A stretch of 64,000 nt of DNA from assembly GCF_023283825.1 (NCBI RefSeq), contig NZ_JAKILD010000019.1, positions 47,177 to 111,176 on the forward strand, written 5' to 3'. A program made the translations under genes and the position numbers. Below the pieces are notes generated by a model that saw nothing but the letters and a program-made list of their open reading frames with translations, ran no database searches and was not told the DNA's origin. Source of the DNA: Shewanella olleyana. GTDB taxonomy: Bacteria > Pseudomonadota > Gammaproteobacteria > Enterobacterales > Shewanellaceae. This document shows positions 25,582 to 35,098 of the stretch, piece by piece; positions within the stretch are counted from its first letter, which is position 1, and each line of letters opens with the position of its first letter.

Positions 25582-28500
25582 TTACTTCACGGAACGTTCA
25601 ATATCATTTTGCAGTTGGTTGCCGATCTGCGTACTTTTGTACAACTGAAATAAGTTCTCTTCATGAGAATAGTTCAAATGTATAGGCCTTTCAATATCTT
25701 GGCTTTTACCTTTTACCTGTATTTTAAGGGAAGCATCGCCATTATCTTCCATGTCAAAACTACTACTCAATTGACTGTATTCAAGATGTTCTAGAGCCTG
25801 CACGACAAAGTCTAAATAGGGTTGAGTATTACGAATTTGCTCAAGAGCTGGATTGTTGGAGACTTGTATAAGCCCACCGGGTTGTCTAGCGGCTAAATGG
25901 CCGCCTTTTATTGTCACTTTACCATCGATTAATGTTGCTGGAAGCACGCCATCGAAAATACCATCTGCATAAACACCCACTTGGGGTTGCGCGGCTAACA
26001 ATGCTTCTAAACTGATGCCGTTTAATACAAAGTAACCTTCAGATCTGTCATGTAATTTTAGATAAAATTCAGGCACGAGGAATTGACCATCTAATAAATC
26101 ACCGCTAGCAGTTAAATTAACATCGGTATCACTAAGGCCGCTAATTTCTTGTAACCAATTTTTAGCGGGTAATTCATCATTTTTACCCAATGAGATGTTG
26201 GCTTTAAGATTGATGTTTTCAAGATTTACACCAACATAAGCATCAGCAATATTGAGTTCAGCTTGCTGACATAAAAGACGACTTTGACTATAGGTTGTTG
26301 GCTGACTACGAGTACTGTGAACTTGTTGCCAGTTGAATTGGCAGTTGGAGGTTAAGTTAGCATCATAAAAGAAGTTGTCATTGTATTGAGCATCCAATTG
26401 AGTAAGCTGCTGCTCAAATTTCATTTCAAATAAAGAGACACCTTGGCTCTCGTTGAGAGCGAACCCTGCATTTAGTTTATTGTGTCCTGATAGCGTTAGA
26501 TTATCAGGTAACATTTGAGTTTGACCTAAGGTGTTTATCACCGACTGTAAATCTGTATCAACTTGCCATTGCCCCGCTAAAGAAACAGGGGTTTGTTGTT
26601 GAGGTAACCTGAGTAGGTGATAACTTGATAGCAATAGATCATCAAGCTGCCAAAGCTCTTTACCCGTTAATAACTGCTGCTGTAAACGAAGTTGCTGGTT
26701 GAGTGTGATTTCATCAAGGCGCAGCACTTTGTATCGACGTACCTTTGAACGATTGGGGATGAGCTTATCAATACGGATATTTTGTAACTTCCAATCCAGC
26801 TCCGTTTCGTTAGTCTGCGCGAGTAATTCTGAAAACAGTGTTTGATTTGATTGGTTTTCAGAATGATTAATTGCAACAGCGTTAATATCTGATGATGCAG
26901 CTTGAACGTTTGAATCTAGATTGACTGATAACTCTATAGCCTGTTGAGCTTTAACTTCGAATGTACCTAAAAAAACTTCAAAGCTTTCAGTTAAAAGAGC
27001 ACTATCTTGATGGTTATTAAAGGAAAATGACTCAAAACCAAGCATAAAATCAGCAAGCATGAGCTCTGCTGATTGAATGATATTATTTGTACTCAACTCA
27101 TAGCTGGTTTGAATGCTTGCAGGTTTTGTGAGTTGCCAATATAGGTTATCAAAAGATAATGATTTATGGGGTAATTGCAGCGTTAGCTGCTTTGTGTGTA
27201 TTTCAGATTGCGGTAGTAAGGTAATCTTTGCTGATTGAGGAACTACAGATAAAGTTGCAAAAATATTAACTTCCGAATCATTAATTAAAATACTGTCATC
27301 AATTAAAATTTTATCATTATTGAAGGTATTGTTATCAATGACTTCATTATTAGCGTCTGACTTTTCTTTGTTCTGATGCGTCAGTAAATCAACTTTTTGC
27401 TCTTGTTTGAGGTTAAGGCTTAGTGCTGAATGTAATTGAAAGTTGCTAGCCTCGACAGAACCGAGGCCTTTAGATATAAGATCAGTTGGTAAGTTGTCTA
27501 TTGAAAGTTCGTTAATGTTGAGTGTTGCTGAAACAGCCGGATGACTCGCACTTAAGCTTAAATCGGTATTAAGAACATTTGCCATAGATTGGTTATTAAT
27601 TGGCATTTCAATCGTTAAGGGCTTATCTAAGGATAAAGTCCAATTGATTGGGTGAGTGAGTTCAGCTGCCAACGTCGTGGCTTGCCTATCTAATACAGTG
27701 AAATCAGATAAGTTAAATAAGTTGATTAATTCATCTAATTGCTGATGGTGAGTCTTAAGGTGCCAAATTATAGGTTGTAACTCAAAGGATAATTTAGCAG
27801 GGGAATTGTCTGTATCAGGGCTATAGTCTATAGCGAACTCAATTGGTGATTCTGGCGTAAAAGCAATACTTGGAATCAATGGGCTGCTAATTAAGGGATG
27901 GCTGATTAATGGACTGCTGATTAATGGACTGCTGATTAATGGACTGCTGATTATCGGCGACCTTGATGTTCTAGCTGTACTAGATGTATTAGCTGTCGTT
28001 GCGAGATTAGCTGTTCGAGAATCTACAACTGGCATAACCCTATGTTGACTTGTAATAGACCCACGAAGTAAATCGAGTGTTGTTTGGCTGCTCCATTTAC
28101 CGTTAACTTCAATTTGTGATTCATCTAGATGTTGCACAAAACGCTCAAGTGCCGTCATGAACTCGGGTTTTTTAGTTAAGTGATCTGTTTTAGCACTCGT
28201 GTTCACATCATTCTGTTTGTTGGCTTGGCTTGAGTATTGTGTAAAAGCTAATTCCAATGCGCCATTAAACTCAGCTAATCCTACAAGAAGTGTCTCTATG
28301 TCAGTTTGATGGTTAAGAAGCCAATGTTCTTTGTCTAATGTTAAGTCAAACTTAAGGGCTTGTTGCTGCATTAAATGTAATGTCGCAGACAATTTTTTAG
28401 TCGCTCTTTGCTGTGTGATGTTTGAGTTTAGCTTCTCTTCAGATGAGGTATCAGCGAGTTGTAAGTATTGAGTTTGAATGATTGGAAAGGGGAATTTATC

Positions 28501-28989
28501 TTGCAATGCACTAGGCAGATAAACACTGATATTATCTAATGCTATCTGTGGTATGTGATTTATGCTTAAGCCCAGATTGTCAGAATTTTCGCCTTGCTCT
28601 TGTCTTTGTAAAAAACTCTCACCTAAGGTGACCTGAATATCTGCAATATGCAGTGCTTTTATATCCTCAATACTTAAAGACATACTTTTGATAGCACGAT
28701 AACCATCAAATAAATCTAACTGAATATCCTTAAGCTCAATGATACTGTCTTGATAATGCATCTTAAGCCAAGGCAAAGATAATTGGTTAAGATCTGATAG
28801 TTTTAACTGGGTTAGATCTGTCAGCTTCACTTTCACATCTATTACTTCGACATTATAGGGTTCAGTTAATGAATTAATGAAGTTGAGTGCTAATGGTCTG
28901 AAGTTTTGTTGAAGCAGGACTAAGCCTATTGCGATTGTAAAAAAGCACAATAAAAGGAATCGCTTAACTGTAAAAATGCGGCCTGCCAT
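25582..28989 (-). CDS. ydbH: YdbH-family AsmA-like phospholipid bridge protein
   Basis: The 1135-residue protein has an N-terminal membrane anchor (about residues 9-29) and a long periplasmic beta-rich domain expected to form the hydrophobic groove of TamB/YhdP/YdbH proteins. The C-terminal dicarboxylate-like region (GVLPATLIDGKVTIKGGHLAARQPGGLIQVSN and following) is the best conserved YdbH mark. The following ynbE and ydbL support the call. It is longer than E. coli YdbH (about 880 residues); much of the excess is low-complexity linker, including a SSPLI repeat at about residues 344-373 encoded by a 15-bp tandem array. Confidence 0.9.
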   Translation of the reverse strand: MAGRIFTVKRFLLLCFFTIAIGLVLLQQNFRPLALNFINSLTEPYNVEVIDVKVKLTDLTQLKLSDLNQLSLPWLKMHYQDSIIELKDIQLDLFDGYRAIKSMSLSIEDIKALHIADIQVTLGESFLQRQEQGENSDNLGLSINHIPQIALDNISVYLPSALQDKFPFPIIQTQYLQLADTSSEEKLNSNITQQRATKKLSATLHLMQQQALKFDLTLDKEHWLLNHQTDIETLLVGLAEFNGALELAFTQYSSQANKQNDVNTSAKTDHLTKKPEFMTALERFVQHLDESQIEVNGKWSSQTTLDLLRGSITSQHRVMPVVDSRTANLATTANTSSTARTSRSPIISSPLISSPLISSPLISHPLISSPLIPSIAFTPESPIEFAIDYSPDTDNSPAKLSFELQPIIWHLKTHHQQLDELINLFNLSDFTVLDRQATTLAAELTHPINWTLSLDKPLTIEMPINNQSMANVLNTDLSLSASHPAVSATLNINELSIDNLPTDLISKGLGSVEASNFQLHSALSLNLKQEQKVDLLTHQNKEKSDANNEVIDNNTFNNDKILIDDSILINDSEVNIFATLSVVPQSAKITLLPQSEIHTKQLTLQLPHKSLSFDNLYWQLTKPASIQTSYELSTNNIIQSAELMLADFMLGFESFSFNNHQDSALLTESFEVFLGTFEVKAQQAIELSVNLDSNVQAASSDINAVAINHSENQSNQTLFSELLAQTNETELDWKLQNIRIDKLIPNRSKVRRYKVLRLDEITLNQQLRLQQQLLTGKELWQLDDLLLSSYHLLRLPQQQTPVSLAGQWQVDTDLQSVINTLGQTQMLPDNLTLSGHNKLNAGFALNESQGVSLFEMKFEQQLTQLDAQYNDNFFYDANLTSNCQFNWQQVHSTRSQPTTYSQSRLLCQQAELNIADAYVGVNLENINLKANISLGKNDELPAKNWLQEISGLSDTDVNLTASGDLLDGQFLVPEFYLKLHDRSEGYFVLNGISLEALLAAQPQVGVYADGIFDGVLPATLIDGKVTIKGGHLAARQPGGLIQVSNNPALEQIRNTQPYLDFVVQALEHLEYSQLSSSFDMEDNGDASLKIQVKGKSQDIERPIHLNYSHEENLFQLYKSTQIGNQLQNDIERSVK
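27871..27960 (-). repeat. 15-bp tandem repeat encoding SSPLI inside ydbH
   Basis: Three perfect copies of GCTGATTAATGGACT (27901-27945) are flanked by three degenerate copies, giving six units in frame. Each adds the five residues S-S-P-L-I. Multiples of 15 keep the frame, so copy-number change would alter linker length without inactivating the gene. Confidence 0.9.
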
Positions 28990-29090
28990 TAGGGTATGTA
29001 GTCTTTAAGATATTGATTTATTGAGTTTAAGGAAGGATAGCATAGCTAAGCAGCGGTGGCTCTTTACATTTAATCTAATAAGTGAAATCA

Positions 29091-29124
29091 ATAAAATAGG
29101 TGCCTAAGATTTAGTCTTAGACAC
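29091..29124 (-). terminator. Probable terminator of the mutarotase gene
   Basis: Read leftward, a GTG-CTAAGA/TCTTAG-CAC stem with one internal mismatch is followed by CTATTTTATT. Confidence 0.6.
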
Positions 29125-29165
29125 ACATGATTATTTTAATCGCTTTAGCCACGTATTTGTCGCTA

Positions 29166-30011
29166 TTAGCGCCAGCGTATGTGTGTGGTCAAAGTGTGGC
29201 TTTCACCTGGCGCTAGTTGTACTTCATCTTCTAGTACATTTGCAGCTTCATGGCACACCATAGTGAGATAGTCATTGTCTTCAAAGCGAGATAAACGTTG
29301 TGACTTGTCAATCCATGGATTCCATAAAACCGCGGATTGACTGTTTTCGCGGCTGACTTCAATCGTGCCATTTGGAGTATGTAAAAGTTGCGTTCCACCT
29401 AAATCAGTATAAACGCGATCGGTTTCTCTGTTAAAACTGACTTCATCACTATCTTGTTGATAAGGCCCTTTTCCAAATTCAATATATTTTGCACCAGAAA
29501 ACCCAGTAGCTTTTAATTGGTGTATGTCCTCGATTGGAAAATAGGTATGTAAAGCTTGAGTGAGGTTAACAGGGTAATCACAGTTATTTTTGTTAACGAT
29601 GCTCACCGATAGGGTTTCCCCAAGGGTAAACAAGACACTAACTTCGGTGTCGTGTGGCCAAAACTGTTTATTATCTTCGGTGATCTTAAGTGTAAAAGTT
29701 AGATCCACTAATTGATTACGCATTTTCACTGAGGCGAGTGACCAGATACTGGTTCTCGCAAACCCATGTTGAGGAAAACCTTCAACTGCGCTTGCACCAA
29801 ACCATGGCCAACAAACTGGGATCCCGCCACGAATGCCATTACCTGGTTGGTAATCATCGGCATCAGATACCCACAATAATGGTGAATTATTTGCTGGTTT
29901 AAAGTAATCAATTTGCGCGCCTTGTAGAAAAATACTGGCTTGGCATAAATCAGTATTTACTTCGACATAATCTAAACCGTTTGGGTGTTTTTTAGTGGTA
30001 ACCGAACCCAT
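29166..30011 (-). CDS. yeaD: D-hexose-6-phosphate mutarotase (YeaD-like)
   Basis: This 281-residue cytosolic enzyme interconverts alpha and beta anomers of hexose 6-phosphates. GIRGGIPVCWPWFG, QHGFART and ALHTYFPIEDI are the hallmark blocks of the aldose-1-epimerase subfamily to which YeaD belongs, and FEDNDYLTMVCHEAANV carries the C-terminal conserved His-Glu region. Length fits the family. No sugar operon is adjacent, so its role is presumably housekeeping. The start ATG 30011 follows a GGAAAA-type site. Confidence 0.9.
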   Translation of the reverse strand: MGSVTTKKHPNGLDYVEVNTDLCQASIFLQGAQIDYFKPANNSPLLWVSDADDYQPGNGIRGGIPVCWPWFGASAVEGFPQHGFARTSIWSLASVKMRNQLVDLTFTLKITEDNKQFWPHDTEVSVLFTLGETLSVSIVNKNNCDYPVNLTQALHTYFPIEDIHQLKATGFSGAKYIEFGKGPYQQDSDEVSFNRETDRVYTDLGGTQLLHTPNGTIEVSRENSQSAVLWNPWIDKSQRLSRFEDNDYLTMVCHEAANVLEDEVQLAPGESHTLTTHIRWR

Positions 30012-30174
30012 AATGCGTTTTCCTTATGTGTAATGAGATATTTAAATCTAGCTATTAGCTTACAAATTTTTGCATGATATTTTAAGTGATTTACTCTTTG
30101 TTATTACGGTTTGAGTGTTTGATAAATAACATAAACTGATTAGACTCAAATCGATTAACTTAGCTGGATTAAAC

Positions 30175-30214
30175 TCAGTTCGCTAATTTCGGTATCAGTT
30201 CGTTAATTTCGGCT
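30175..30214. repeat. 20-bp tandem duplication across the 3' end of the DUF938 gene
   Basis: Two 20-base units differing at two positions lie end to end; the one at 30195-30214 contains the stop codon and last codons of the methyltransferase gene, the other lies outside. The duplication leaves the protein unchanged. Confidence 0.85.
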
Positions 30215-30799
30215 AAAGTGCAGCAAACGATTATTGGCCGGCATTTCGATATCGGCTTGCAGTATTAACCCTTGTTGTTCAGCGAGTGCAGTGATCCATT
30301 CGATATCTCGAATTCCACTTTCAGGGTTGTTTTGTTTTAACCACTCATCAAATGATGCGTTGCTCTCACTGCTGAACTCACCTTGATAATTAAAAGGGCC
30401 ATAAATTGCGACTTGTGAAGTCTTAATAAGAGACTGGCCAATACCTGTAAAAAAGGCTTCTACCATTGATTTGCTCATGATGTGTAATGTATTGGCAGTG
30501 AAAATGCTATCAAGGTCAGGGGATATCATCTGAGTTGGCCAATTCAGTGTGACATCAAGACCAAATGCAGGTAATAAGTTAGGGATACCTAAAAGTTCAA
30601 TACGGGCATTTAAGTGAGTTAAATAACTGTTTTGGTCGCTTGCTTGCCAAGTAACATGTGGAAGGTTTTCAGCAAAGTGGACACTATGTTGTCCAGTGCC
30701 GCTGCCTATTTCTAATACTTGTTGGCTATTAGCAAAAATACGTTTTAGCTCAACAAGTATCGGTCCTTTATTATTTTCACAGGCTTGTGAAAACGGCAA
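30203..30799 (-). CDS. DUF938-family SAM-dependent methyltransferase
   Basis: The 198-residue protein shows a class I methyltransferase SAM-binding motif, VLEIGSGTGQHSVHFA at about residues 33-48, and the family blocks SQACENNKGPILVEL, WQASDQN and ANTLHIMSKSMVEAFF of DUF938. The substrate is not known to me. It follows the response-regulator gene by 14 bases and is probably co-transcribed with it. Length is typical, and no membrane segment is visible. Confidence 0.88.
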   Translation of the reverse strand: MPFSQACENNKGPILVELKRIFANSQQVLEIGSGTGQHSVHFAENLPHVTWQASDQNSYLTHLNARIELLGIPNLLPAFGLDVTLNWPTQMISPDLDSIFTANTLHIMSKSMVEAFFTGIGQSLIKTSQVAIYGPFNYQGEFSSESNASFDEWLKQNNPESGIRDIEWITALAEQQGLILQADIEMPANNRLLHFSRN

Positions 30800-30813
30800 T
30801 TGTGAAGCATGAC

Positions 30814-31476
30814 TTAAGATAGGTCTACCTTTTCCATTTCAAGTTGCTGTAATGCAATAACAGCTTGAGTACGATTTCTTACTCCAAGCTTACGAAATAT
30901 AGCAGTCGCATGAGCTTTAATGGTGGCTTCTGACACACCAAAATCATAGGCGATTTGCTTGTTAAGCAAACCTTCAGCAAACATTTGTAATACGCGGTAT
31001 TGCTGCGGTGTTAAGTCTGACAGCTTATTTGCCATCTGACTTGTTGGATCGTCATTGACTTCGAGGATCTCAGTTCCTTCTGGTAACCAAATATCGCCGT
31101 ACAATACAGCATCAAGTGCTTGCTTAAGGGTATCCATTGAAGCTGATTTGGGAATAAAGCCAGAGCTTCCGTAATGAATAGCGCGACTAATCGTTTGAAT
31201 ATCTTCGTGAGCTGAAATAACCACAACGGGTATATCAGGGTAGTGACCACGAAGATGAATCAATGTTGAATAGCCATGAGAACCTGGCATTTGAAGATCA
31301 AGTAAAATTAAATCAAGATCTGTCGCTTTTTCATCGAGAATTGTTTGTAGTGCTTCTGCACTGTCAGCTTCAAACCAATTAGTGCCTTGAAAAGCATTAT
31401 TTAATGCTTGTCTCAATGCATTTCTAAATAAGGGATGGTCGTCTGCAATAATAATATTTAAGTTTTGTAGCTTCAT
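30814..31476 (-). CDS. LuxR/NarL-type response regulator
   Basis: The 220-residue regulator has a receiver domain (about 5-125) with acidic pair Asp12-Asp13, phospho-acceptor Asp60 in LLDLQMPG and conserved Lys in PKSAS. Its C-terminal LuxR helix-turn-helix contains LTPQQYRVLQMFAEGLLNKQIA. It probably activates or represses genes on phosphorylation, but no sensor kinase gene is in the window. It forms a two-gene unit with the DUF938 methyltransferase. The sequence resembles regulators of acetate or carbon metabolism in related bacteria, a weak inference. Confidence 0.9.
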   Translation of the reverse strand: MKLQNLNIIIADDHPLFRNALRQALNNAFQGTNWFEADSAEALQTILDEKATDLDLILLDLQMPGSHGYSTLIHLRGHYPDIPVVVISAHEDIQTISRAIHYGSSGFIPKSASMDTLKQALDAVLYGDIWLPEGTEILEVNDDPTSQMANKLSDLTPQQYRVLQMFAEGLLNKQIAYDFGVSEATIKAHATAIFRKLGVRNRTQAVIALQQLEMEKVDLS

Positions 31477-31787
31477 GGCTTTTTAGTTGTCTTGGTTGCA
31501 CGTGAAGGTAATTTTAATGTAACAGATAACTTGGTTATCGATCTACGATTAAAGTGCAAGAGTATAACGAAAACAGTTAATTAATATTGTAGCTTAGACT
31601 TTGGTCTAATGCGGCTGCTCTTTTGGGCAAAAGCTAAAACAATTAATTGCTTGCTGAAACCAAAGCGGAGTGTTAATTGGTTGGTTTTATAAACAATAGG
31701 CTATAAAACTGGAAAGAATCTCGCTTTCCAGCAGGTCTAAAATTAGCAGGGTTTGATGTTTTGCTGTTTAAAAAGAAAAATATCAGC
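31477..31787. other. Intergenic region with thioesterase terminator
   Basis: Apart from the leftward terminator at 31703-31731 and the expected promoter of the response-regulator gene, I see nothing in this 311-base gap. Confidence 0.5.
31703..31731 (-). terminator. Terminator of the thioesterase gene
   Basis: Read leftward, CTGGAAAG/CTTTCCAG with a seven-base loop is followed by TTTTATAG. Confidence 0.7.
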
Positions 31788-32237
31788 TTAAACTTCAGTG
31801 TTTACTGGCCAAACAGGGATAGGGTTTCTTTGCTCATCGACAGCAACGAATGTGAAAACACCTCTTATGGCATGTTCACGTAAGTCTTGGTACATGTCTT
31901 CTACAAAAATATTTACTTCTACTTTTAAAGAAGTATTACCAACATGGATCACCCGCGCCACTAGTTCTGCAAGACTTCCTGCTGGAATTGCTTTTTTAAA
32001 ATCAATTCTATCAGAACTAACGGTGACTAAAGCCTTACGGCAAAAGCGAGTTGCTGCGATAAAGGCTGTTTCATCCATCCAAGCTAATGCATCACCGCCG
32101 AATAAGGTGTTGTGATGGTTAGTGTTTGAAGGAAAAATAGCTTTAATGACTTTAGCCTCAGAATGGTCAATTCTGTCGCTAATTTCTTTTGGTAATGTTG
32201 GATTATTTTCTGGTGAAACGTTATTAGTAAAGGGCAT
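31788..32237 (-). CDS. Acyl-CoA thioesterase, hotdog fold (YciA/ACOT type)
   Basis: This 149-residue enzyme hydrolyses acyl-CoA thioesters in the cytosol. The hotdog helix is TLFGGDALAWMDETAFIAA at residues about 44-62 and includes the catalytic Asp of the MDE motif; RVIHVGNTSLKVEVNIFVED follows on the central strands. The proline-rich C-terminal end NPIPVWPV is typical of the family. Length fits a single-domain thioesterase that assembles as a hexamer. It is a single gene with its own terminator. Confidence 0.88.
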   Translation of the reverse strand: MPFTNNVSPENNPTLPKEISDRIDHSEAKVIKAIFPSNTNHHNTLFGGDALAWMDETAFIAATRFCRKALVTVSSDRIDFKKAIPAGSLAELVARVIHVGNTSLKVEVNIFVEDMYQDLREHAIRGVFTFVAVDEQRNPIPVWPVNTEV

Positions 32238-32473
32238 TCAACTACCTAATATTCTTCTAAGTACTTCTAGCTGGATGCAGGATTATACGGAGGTGGCTTT
32301 AAAATAGGTAGCGCTAATATGATTGTTCTATGTTGCAGGCTATTATAATATCCTCGATATGACTTGTGTCGTGTTACCTATTGCTTACATTACACTGAGG
32401 TAGGTTTTGATTAAACAAAGTATTTAAAGAAGGGGAAATGCAGGCAGTAATTAATAGAACTTTTACAAATACT

Positions 32474-33106
32474 TCAATAATGCAGTACTAAGGTGCTCAT
32501 ATCACCATCTTTACTTGTCAGTATATATACACGACCAAACTCTGACTTTTCATTAATTTCTGTTCCAGCATCTCCACCAAGAAGACTAACGAGTTCTGGC
32601 GTTGTATTACTATGGCCTACAATCAAACTATGTGAGTGCGGGCTGGATTTCAGTTTTTCTGCAAAAGAGCTGAGTTGGCTAGGGTTGTAATCAGTGATGT
32701 TTACAGCGACTAACTCTGAAGTTGGAAGGGCGGTTAATTGAGTTCTTTGATAATTAGTGCTGTATATGGCCGTTAACGGAACAGATGAAAGCATATTCGC
32801 AAGTCGGTTAGCTCTTTGTGTTCCATCTTGCGTTAGTATTGGATCTTTACCTGTTTGTTTTTCTGCATGGCGGACTAAAATAAAAGTTTTGTTTTGATTG
32901 TTTACGCTTTGGTTATCAGTGCTGTGATTTTCAGAGAGATTATTAATAGAGTGATTATTAAGAGTCTGATTTGAAGAGTTCGGTTTCTCTGCTGCGATAA
33001 GTCCACTGCTGAACATCATTACACTTAATACGGCCAGTAAACCGAAGGTCATAAGTAATCCAGTAACGTACCTTCGTTGCATTTGTTTTTTATAGTTTGT
33101 ATCCAC
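32474..33106 (-). CDS. Membrane-anchored SixA-like histidine phosphatase
   Basis: The C-terminal 130 residues form a histidine phosphatase domain with catalytic VRHAEK, downstream DGTQRANRLANML and a second His in VGHSNTTPELV. An N-terminal membrane helix (about 12-35) and an Asn-rich linker place the domain in the periplasm. I choose GTG 33106 because a strong GAGGGAG lies five bases upstream; the ATG 14 codons earlier has no such site. Cytosolic SixA dephosphorylates phosphohistidine on signalling proteins; the periplasmic location makes a small-molecule or other role more likely. Confidence 0.78.
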   Translation of the reverse strand: MDTNYKKQMQRRYVTGLLMTFGLLAVLSVMMFSSGLIAAEKPNSSNQTLNNHSINNLSENHSTDNQSVNNQNKTFILVRHAEKQTGKDPILTQDGTQRANRLANMLSSVPLTAIYSTNYQRTQLTALPTSELVAVNITDYNPSQLSSFAEKLKSSPHSHSLIVGHSNTTPELVSLLGGDAGTEINEKSEFGRVYILTSKDGDMSTLVLHY

Positions 33107-33570
33107 GTTATCTCCCTCAAATTTTCTTTTTATTCTCTTTATTTTCAAAGCTTTTCTTATTAACGATACAACACAGAAGGAATCCTTCCATTATCGATTT
33201 TTTATGCAGTGTGATGGTATCGATTTTTGATACAAAACAAGTCGAGTGATGGCTATTTATTATTGTTAGTTGACTTAATTTCGCGTAAAAAATTAACGTT
33301 TAAGTAACACTTTATAGTTTAAGACCATATCTGTAAGTTGACGTGTTAGTCAACTTTTTAGCGTGATTGGTTGATTCGTGAGCATGGGAAGTATTAAGGA
33401 ATTAAGGTTAATGTAGGCATTTGGACATTTATTTTATGCCTGACATCCAATGGAGCAATGTCGTTGGCTGAAAGTTGTAGCTACCTGCCAAGGAATTGAT
33501 TGTTTTTTATAGTTAACTCATTACGAGTTAACTATTTATGATTTCGATATTAGCGGGTCATATATCAGAG
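33107..33570. other. Intergenic region with an unassigned rightward hairpin-T run
   Basis: At 33335-33359 AAGTTGAC/GTCAACTT with a six-base loop and five T forms a rightward terminator, yet no rightward gene lies upstream because both neighbours face left. It could end a small RNA starting in 33180-33330. No coding frame is supported. Confidence 0.45.
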
Positions 33571-34650
33571 TTAACCCATGCTGTAATCTAACTGCACTGT
33601 TGAAGTTGCTTTTACTGGCTTACCATCAACAAATTTAGGGGCATAGCGCCATTTTTTAAGGACTTTAATACTTTCCCTTTCAAATGCTTTGCCACCTTCA
33701 GACATTATCACTTCAGGCTCAGATACAAACCCTTGTTCATCGACAACAAAGCTTAATTGCACCATTCCTTCAGTGCGTCGTGCAGCCATTCGGCTTGGAT
33801 ACTTTGGATTTACACGGTAAATAGGTGTTTGTTGCTGCTCTTGACTCCAAGGCTTCATACTGCCAATGGCTAAGCAATGTTGCGTGGCAAGATCTGATTT
33901 TTCTTTTTCACTATACATAGCGACTAAATGGGCATGAGCTGCCAGTTCATATGGGTGCGTATAATCAAGCGCTTGGTATTGATTGATGACTTCCAGTAAC
34001 TCTACTTCAGCTTTGTCATATTTTTTATTTGCTAGATAAACAGCTGAACTTTCAAACCTTGAGTTCACTAAGACGTTAGAGTCGGCAGGCAGTAATTCAC
34101 TATATATGTCTTTAGCTTGCAAAATATATTTTCGGACTTGTTTCTTATCGTATTTGGTTTGCACAAGTTTGGAATAACTCGCGGATAGAGTGTGGGCGTA
34201 AAGTATTGGTTTGCCACTATCATCGGCAATTTTTCTAGCGTCAGAGAGTAAGTTTTTAGCCAGCTTTAAGTCTTTGGTTTTATCTGCATAGGTTAGAAGA
34301 GGGTCAACAAGCTGCACGCTATCTTCACCGAAATGAGTTTTGTATAAGGCCAGAGTGGAGGCAAAATAGGGTTCAGCCTCATCAAATTGATAATTATTTG
34401 CGAGTGAAATCGCAAGGTTAAATCCAAGGTTTGCTGTGTCTATACTTGTTTCACCGTATAACACTTTGCCTAAATCAAAAGCTTGTTGGGCTGATTTTGC
34501 TGCTTGCTCGGTATCTCCAGCTTCAAAAGCCTCATTGTAAGCTTTGTATGCTTGTTTGAACTCTGATGGGGTTGCAGATAATTGCAGTGGAAGCACTAAA
34601 CAGCCAATTAAAATCGTTAATCTGCTTAACTTGTAAGTCTTAATACTCAT
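33571..34650 (-). CDS. TPR-containing periplasmic protein with TonB C-terminal domain
   Basis: The 359-residue protein has a signal peptide (about 1-25). Tetratricopeptide-like helical repeats (about 28-265; e.g. AYKAYNEAFEAGDTEQAAKS, EAEPYFASTLALYKTHFG) follow. The TonB_C domain is at 285-359 (YPSRMAARRTEGMVQLSFVVD, VLKKWRYAPKFVDGKPV). Canonical TonB has a membrane anchor and a proline linker, both absent here, so this is not the energy transducer itself. It may dock to TonB-dependent receptors or to peptidoglycan. It stands alone, which gives no partner clue. Confidence 0.82.
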   Translation of the reverse strand: MSIKTYKLSRLTILIGCLVLPLQLSATPSEFKQAYKAYNEAFEAGDTEQAAKSAQQAFDLGKVLYGETSIDTANLGFNLAISLANNYQFDEAEPYFASTLALYKTHFGEDSVQLVDPLLTYADKTKDLKLAKNLLSDARKIADDSGKPILYAHTLSASYSKLVQTKYDKKQVRKYILQAKDIYSELLPADSNVLVNSRFESSAVYLANKKYDKAEVELLEVINQYQALDYTHPYELAAHAHLVAMYSEKEKSDLATQHCLAIGSMKPWSQEQQQTPIYRVNPKYPSRMAARRTEGMVQLSFVVDEQGFVSEPEVIMSEGGKAFERESIKVLKKWRYAPKFVDGKPVKATSTVQLDYSMG

Positions 34651-35098
34651 GACAAATCCTTTTGAAAAATAAAGCTATTCTTATCCGTTACATTAGCGAA
34701 TATTAACCTTTACTCATCTTGATAACAATTTAATTTACTCATTAAGTATTTCTGAGGAAGTGATGTGAGTTTGGCTTTGTTGCGTTAGCTGATATGCACG
34801 AAGCTCTGAGTTTACAGGGCTGTTATTAGCAGTCTTTCAATCATGGAAAGTGACTTCATTGGTACTATTGATAATTCAAGGGGGAAGTACTTTGAGTCTA
34901 AGTCGTTTAAAATTATATAAAATCAAAAACTTGTTTGAGCGACTACCGTTACAATCTTTAGAGGAAGAAGGCGCAGGCTTTATACTTACTTAACGACTAT
35001 TTAAGCTGTGCCTTAAACTGGCTAGAAAACAAAAAAACCAATCATTAACATGATTGGTTTTTTATAAATTATTGAATTAGCTTTTGTTAATTAAATGC
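34651..35098. other. Intergenic region; possible tiny ORF
   Basis: A TTG-initiated 33-codon frame at 34892-34993 on the plus strand (MSLSRLKLYKIKNLFERLPL and so on) follows a strong AAGGGGG, and is the only hint of a gene. The bidirectional hairpin at 35031-35063 follows it. Nothing else is recognisable. Confidence 0.35.
35031..35063 (-). terminator. Terminator of the DAHP synthase gene (bidirectional)
   Basis: A perfect stem AAAAAACCAATCAT/ATGATTGGTTTTTT with a four-base loop has A and T runs on both sides, so it can work in either direction. Confidence 0.9.
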
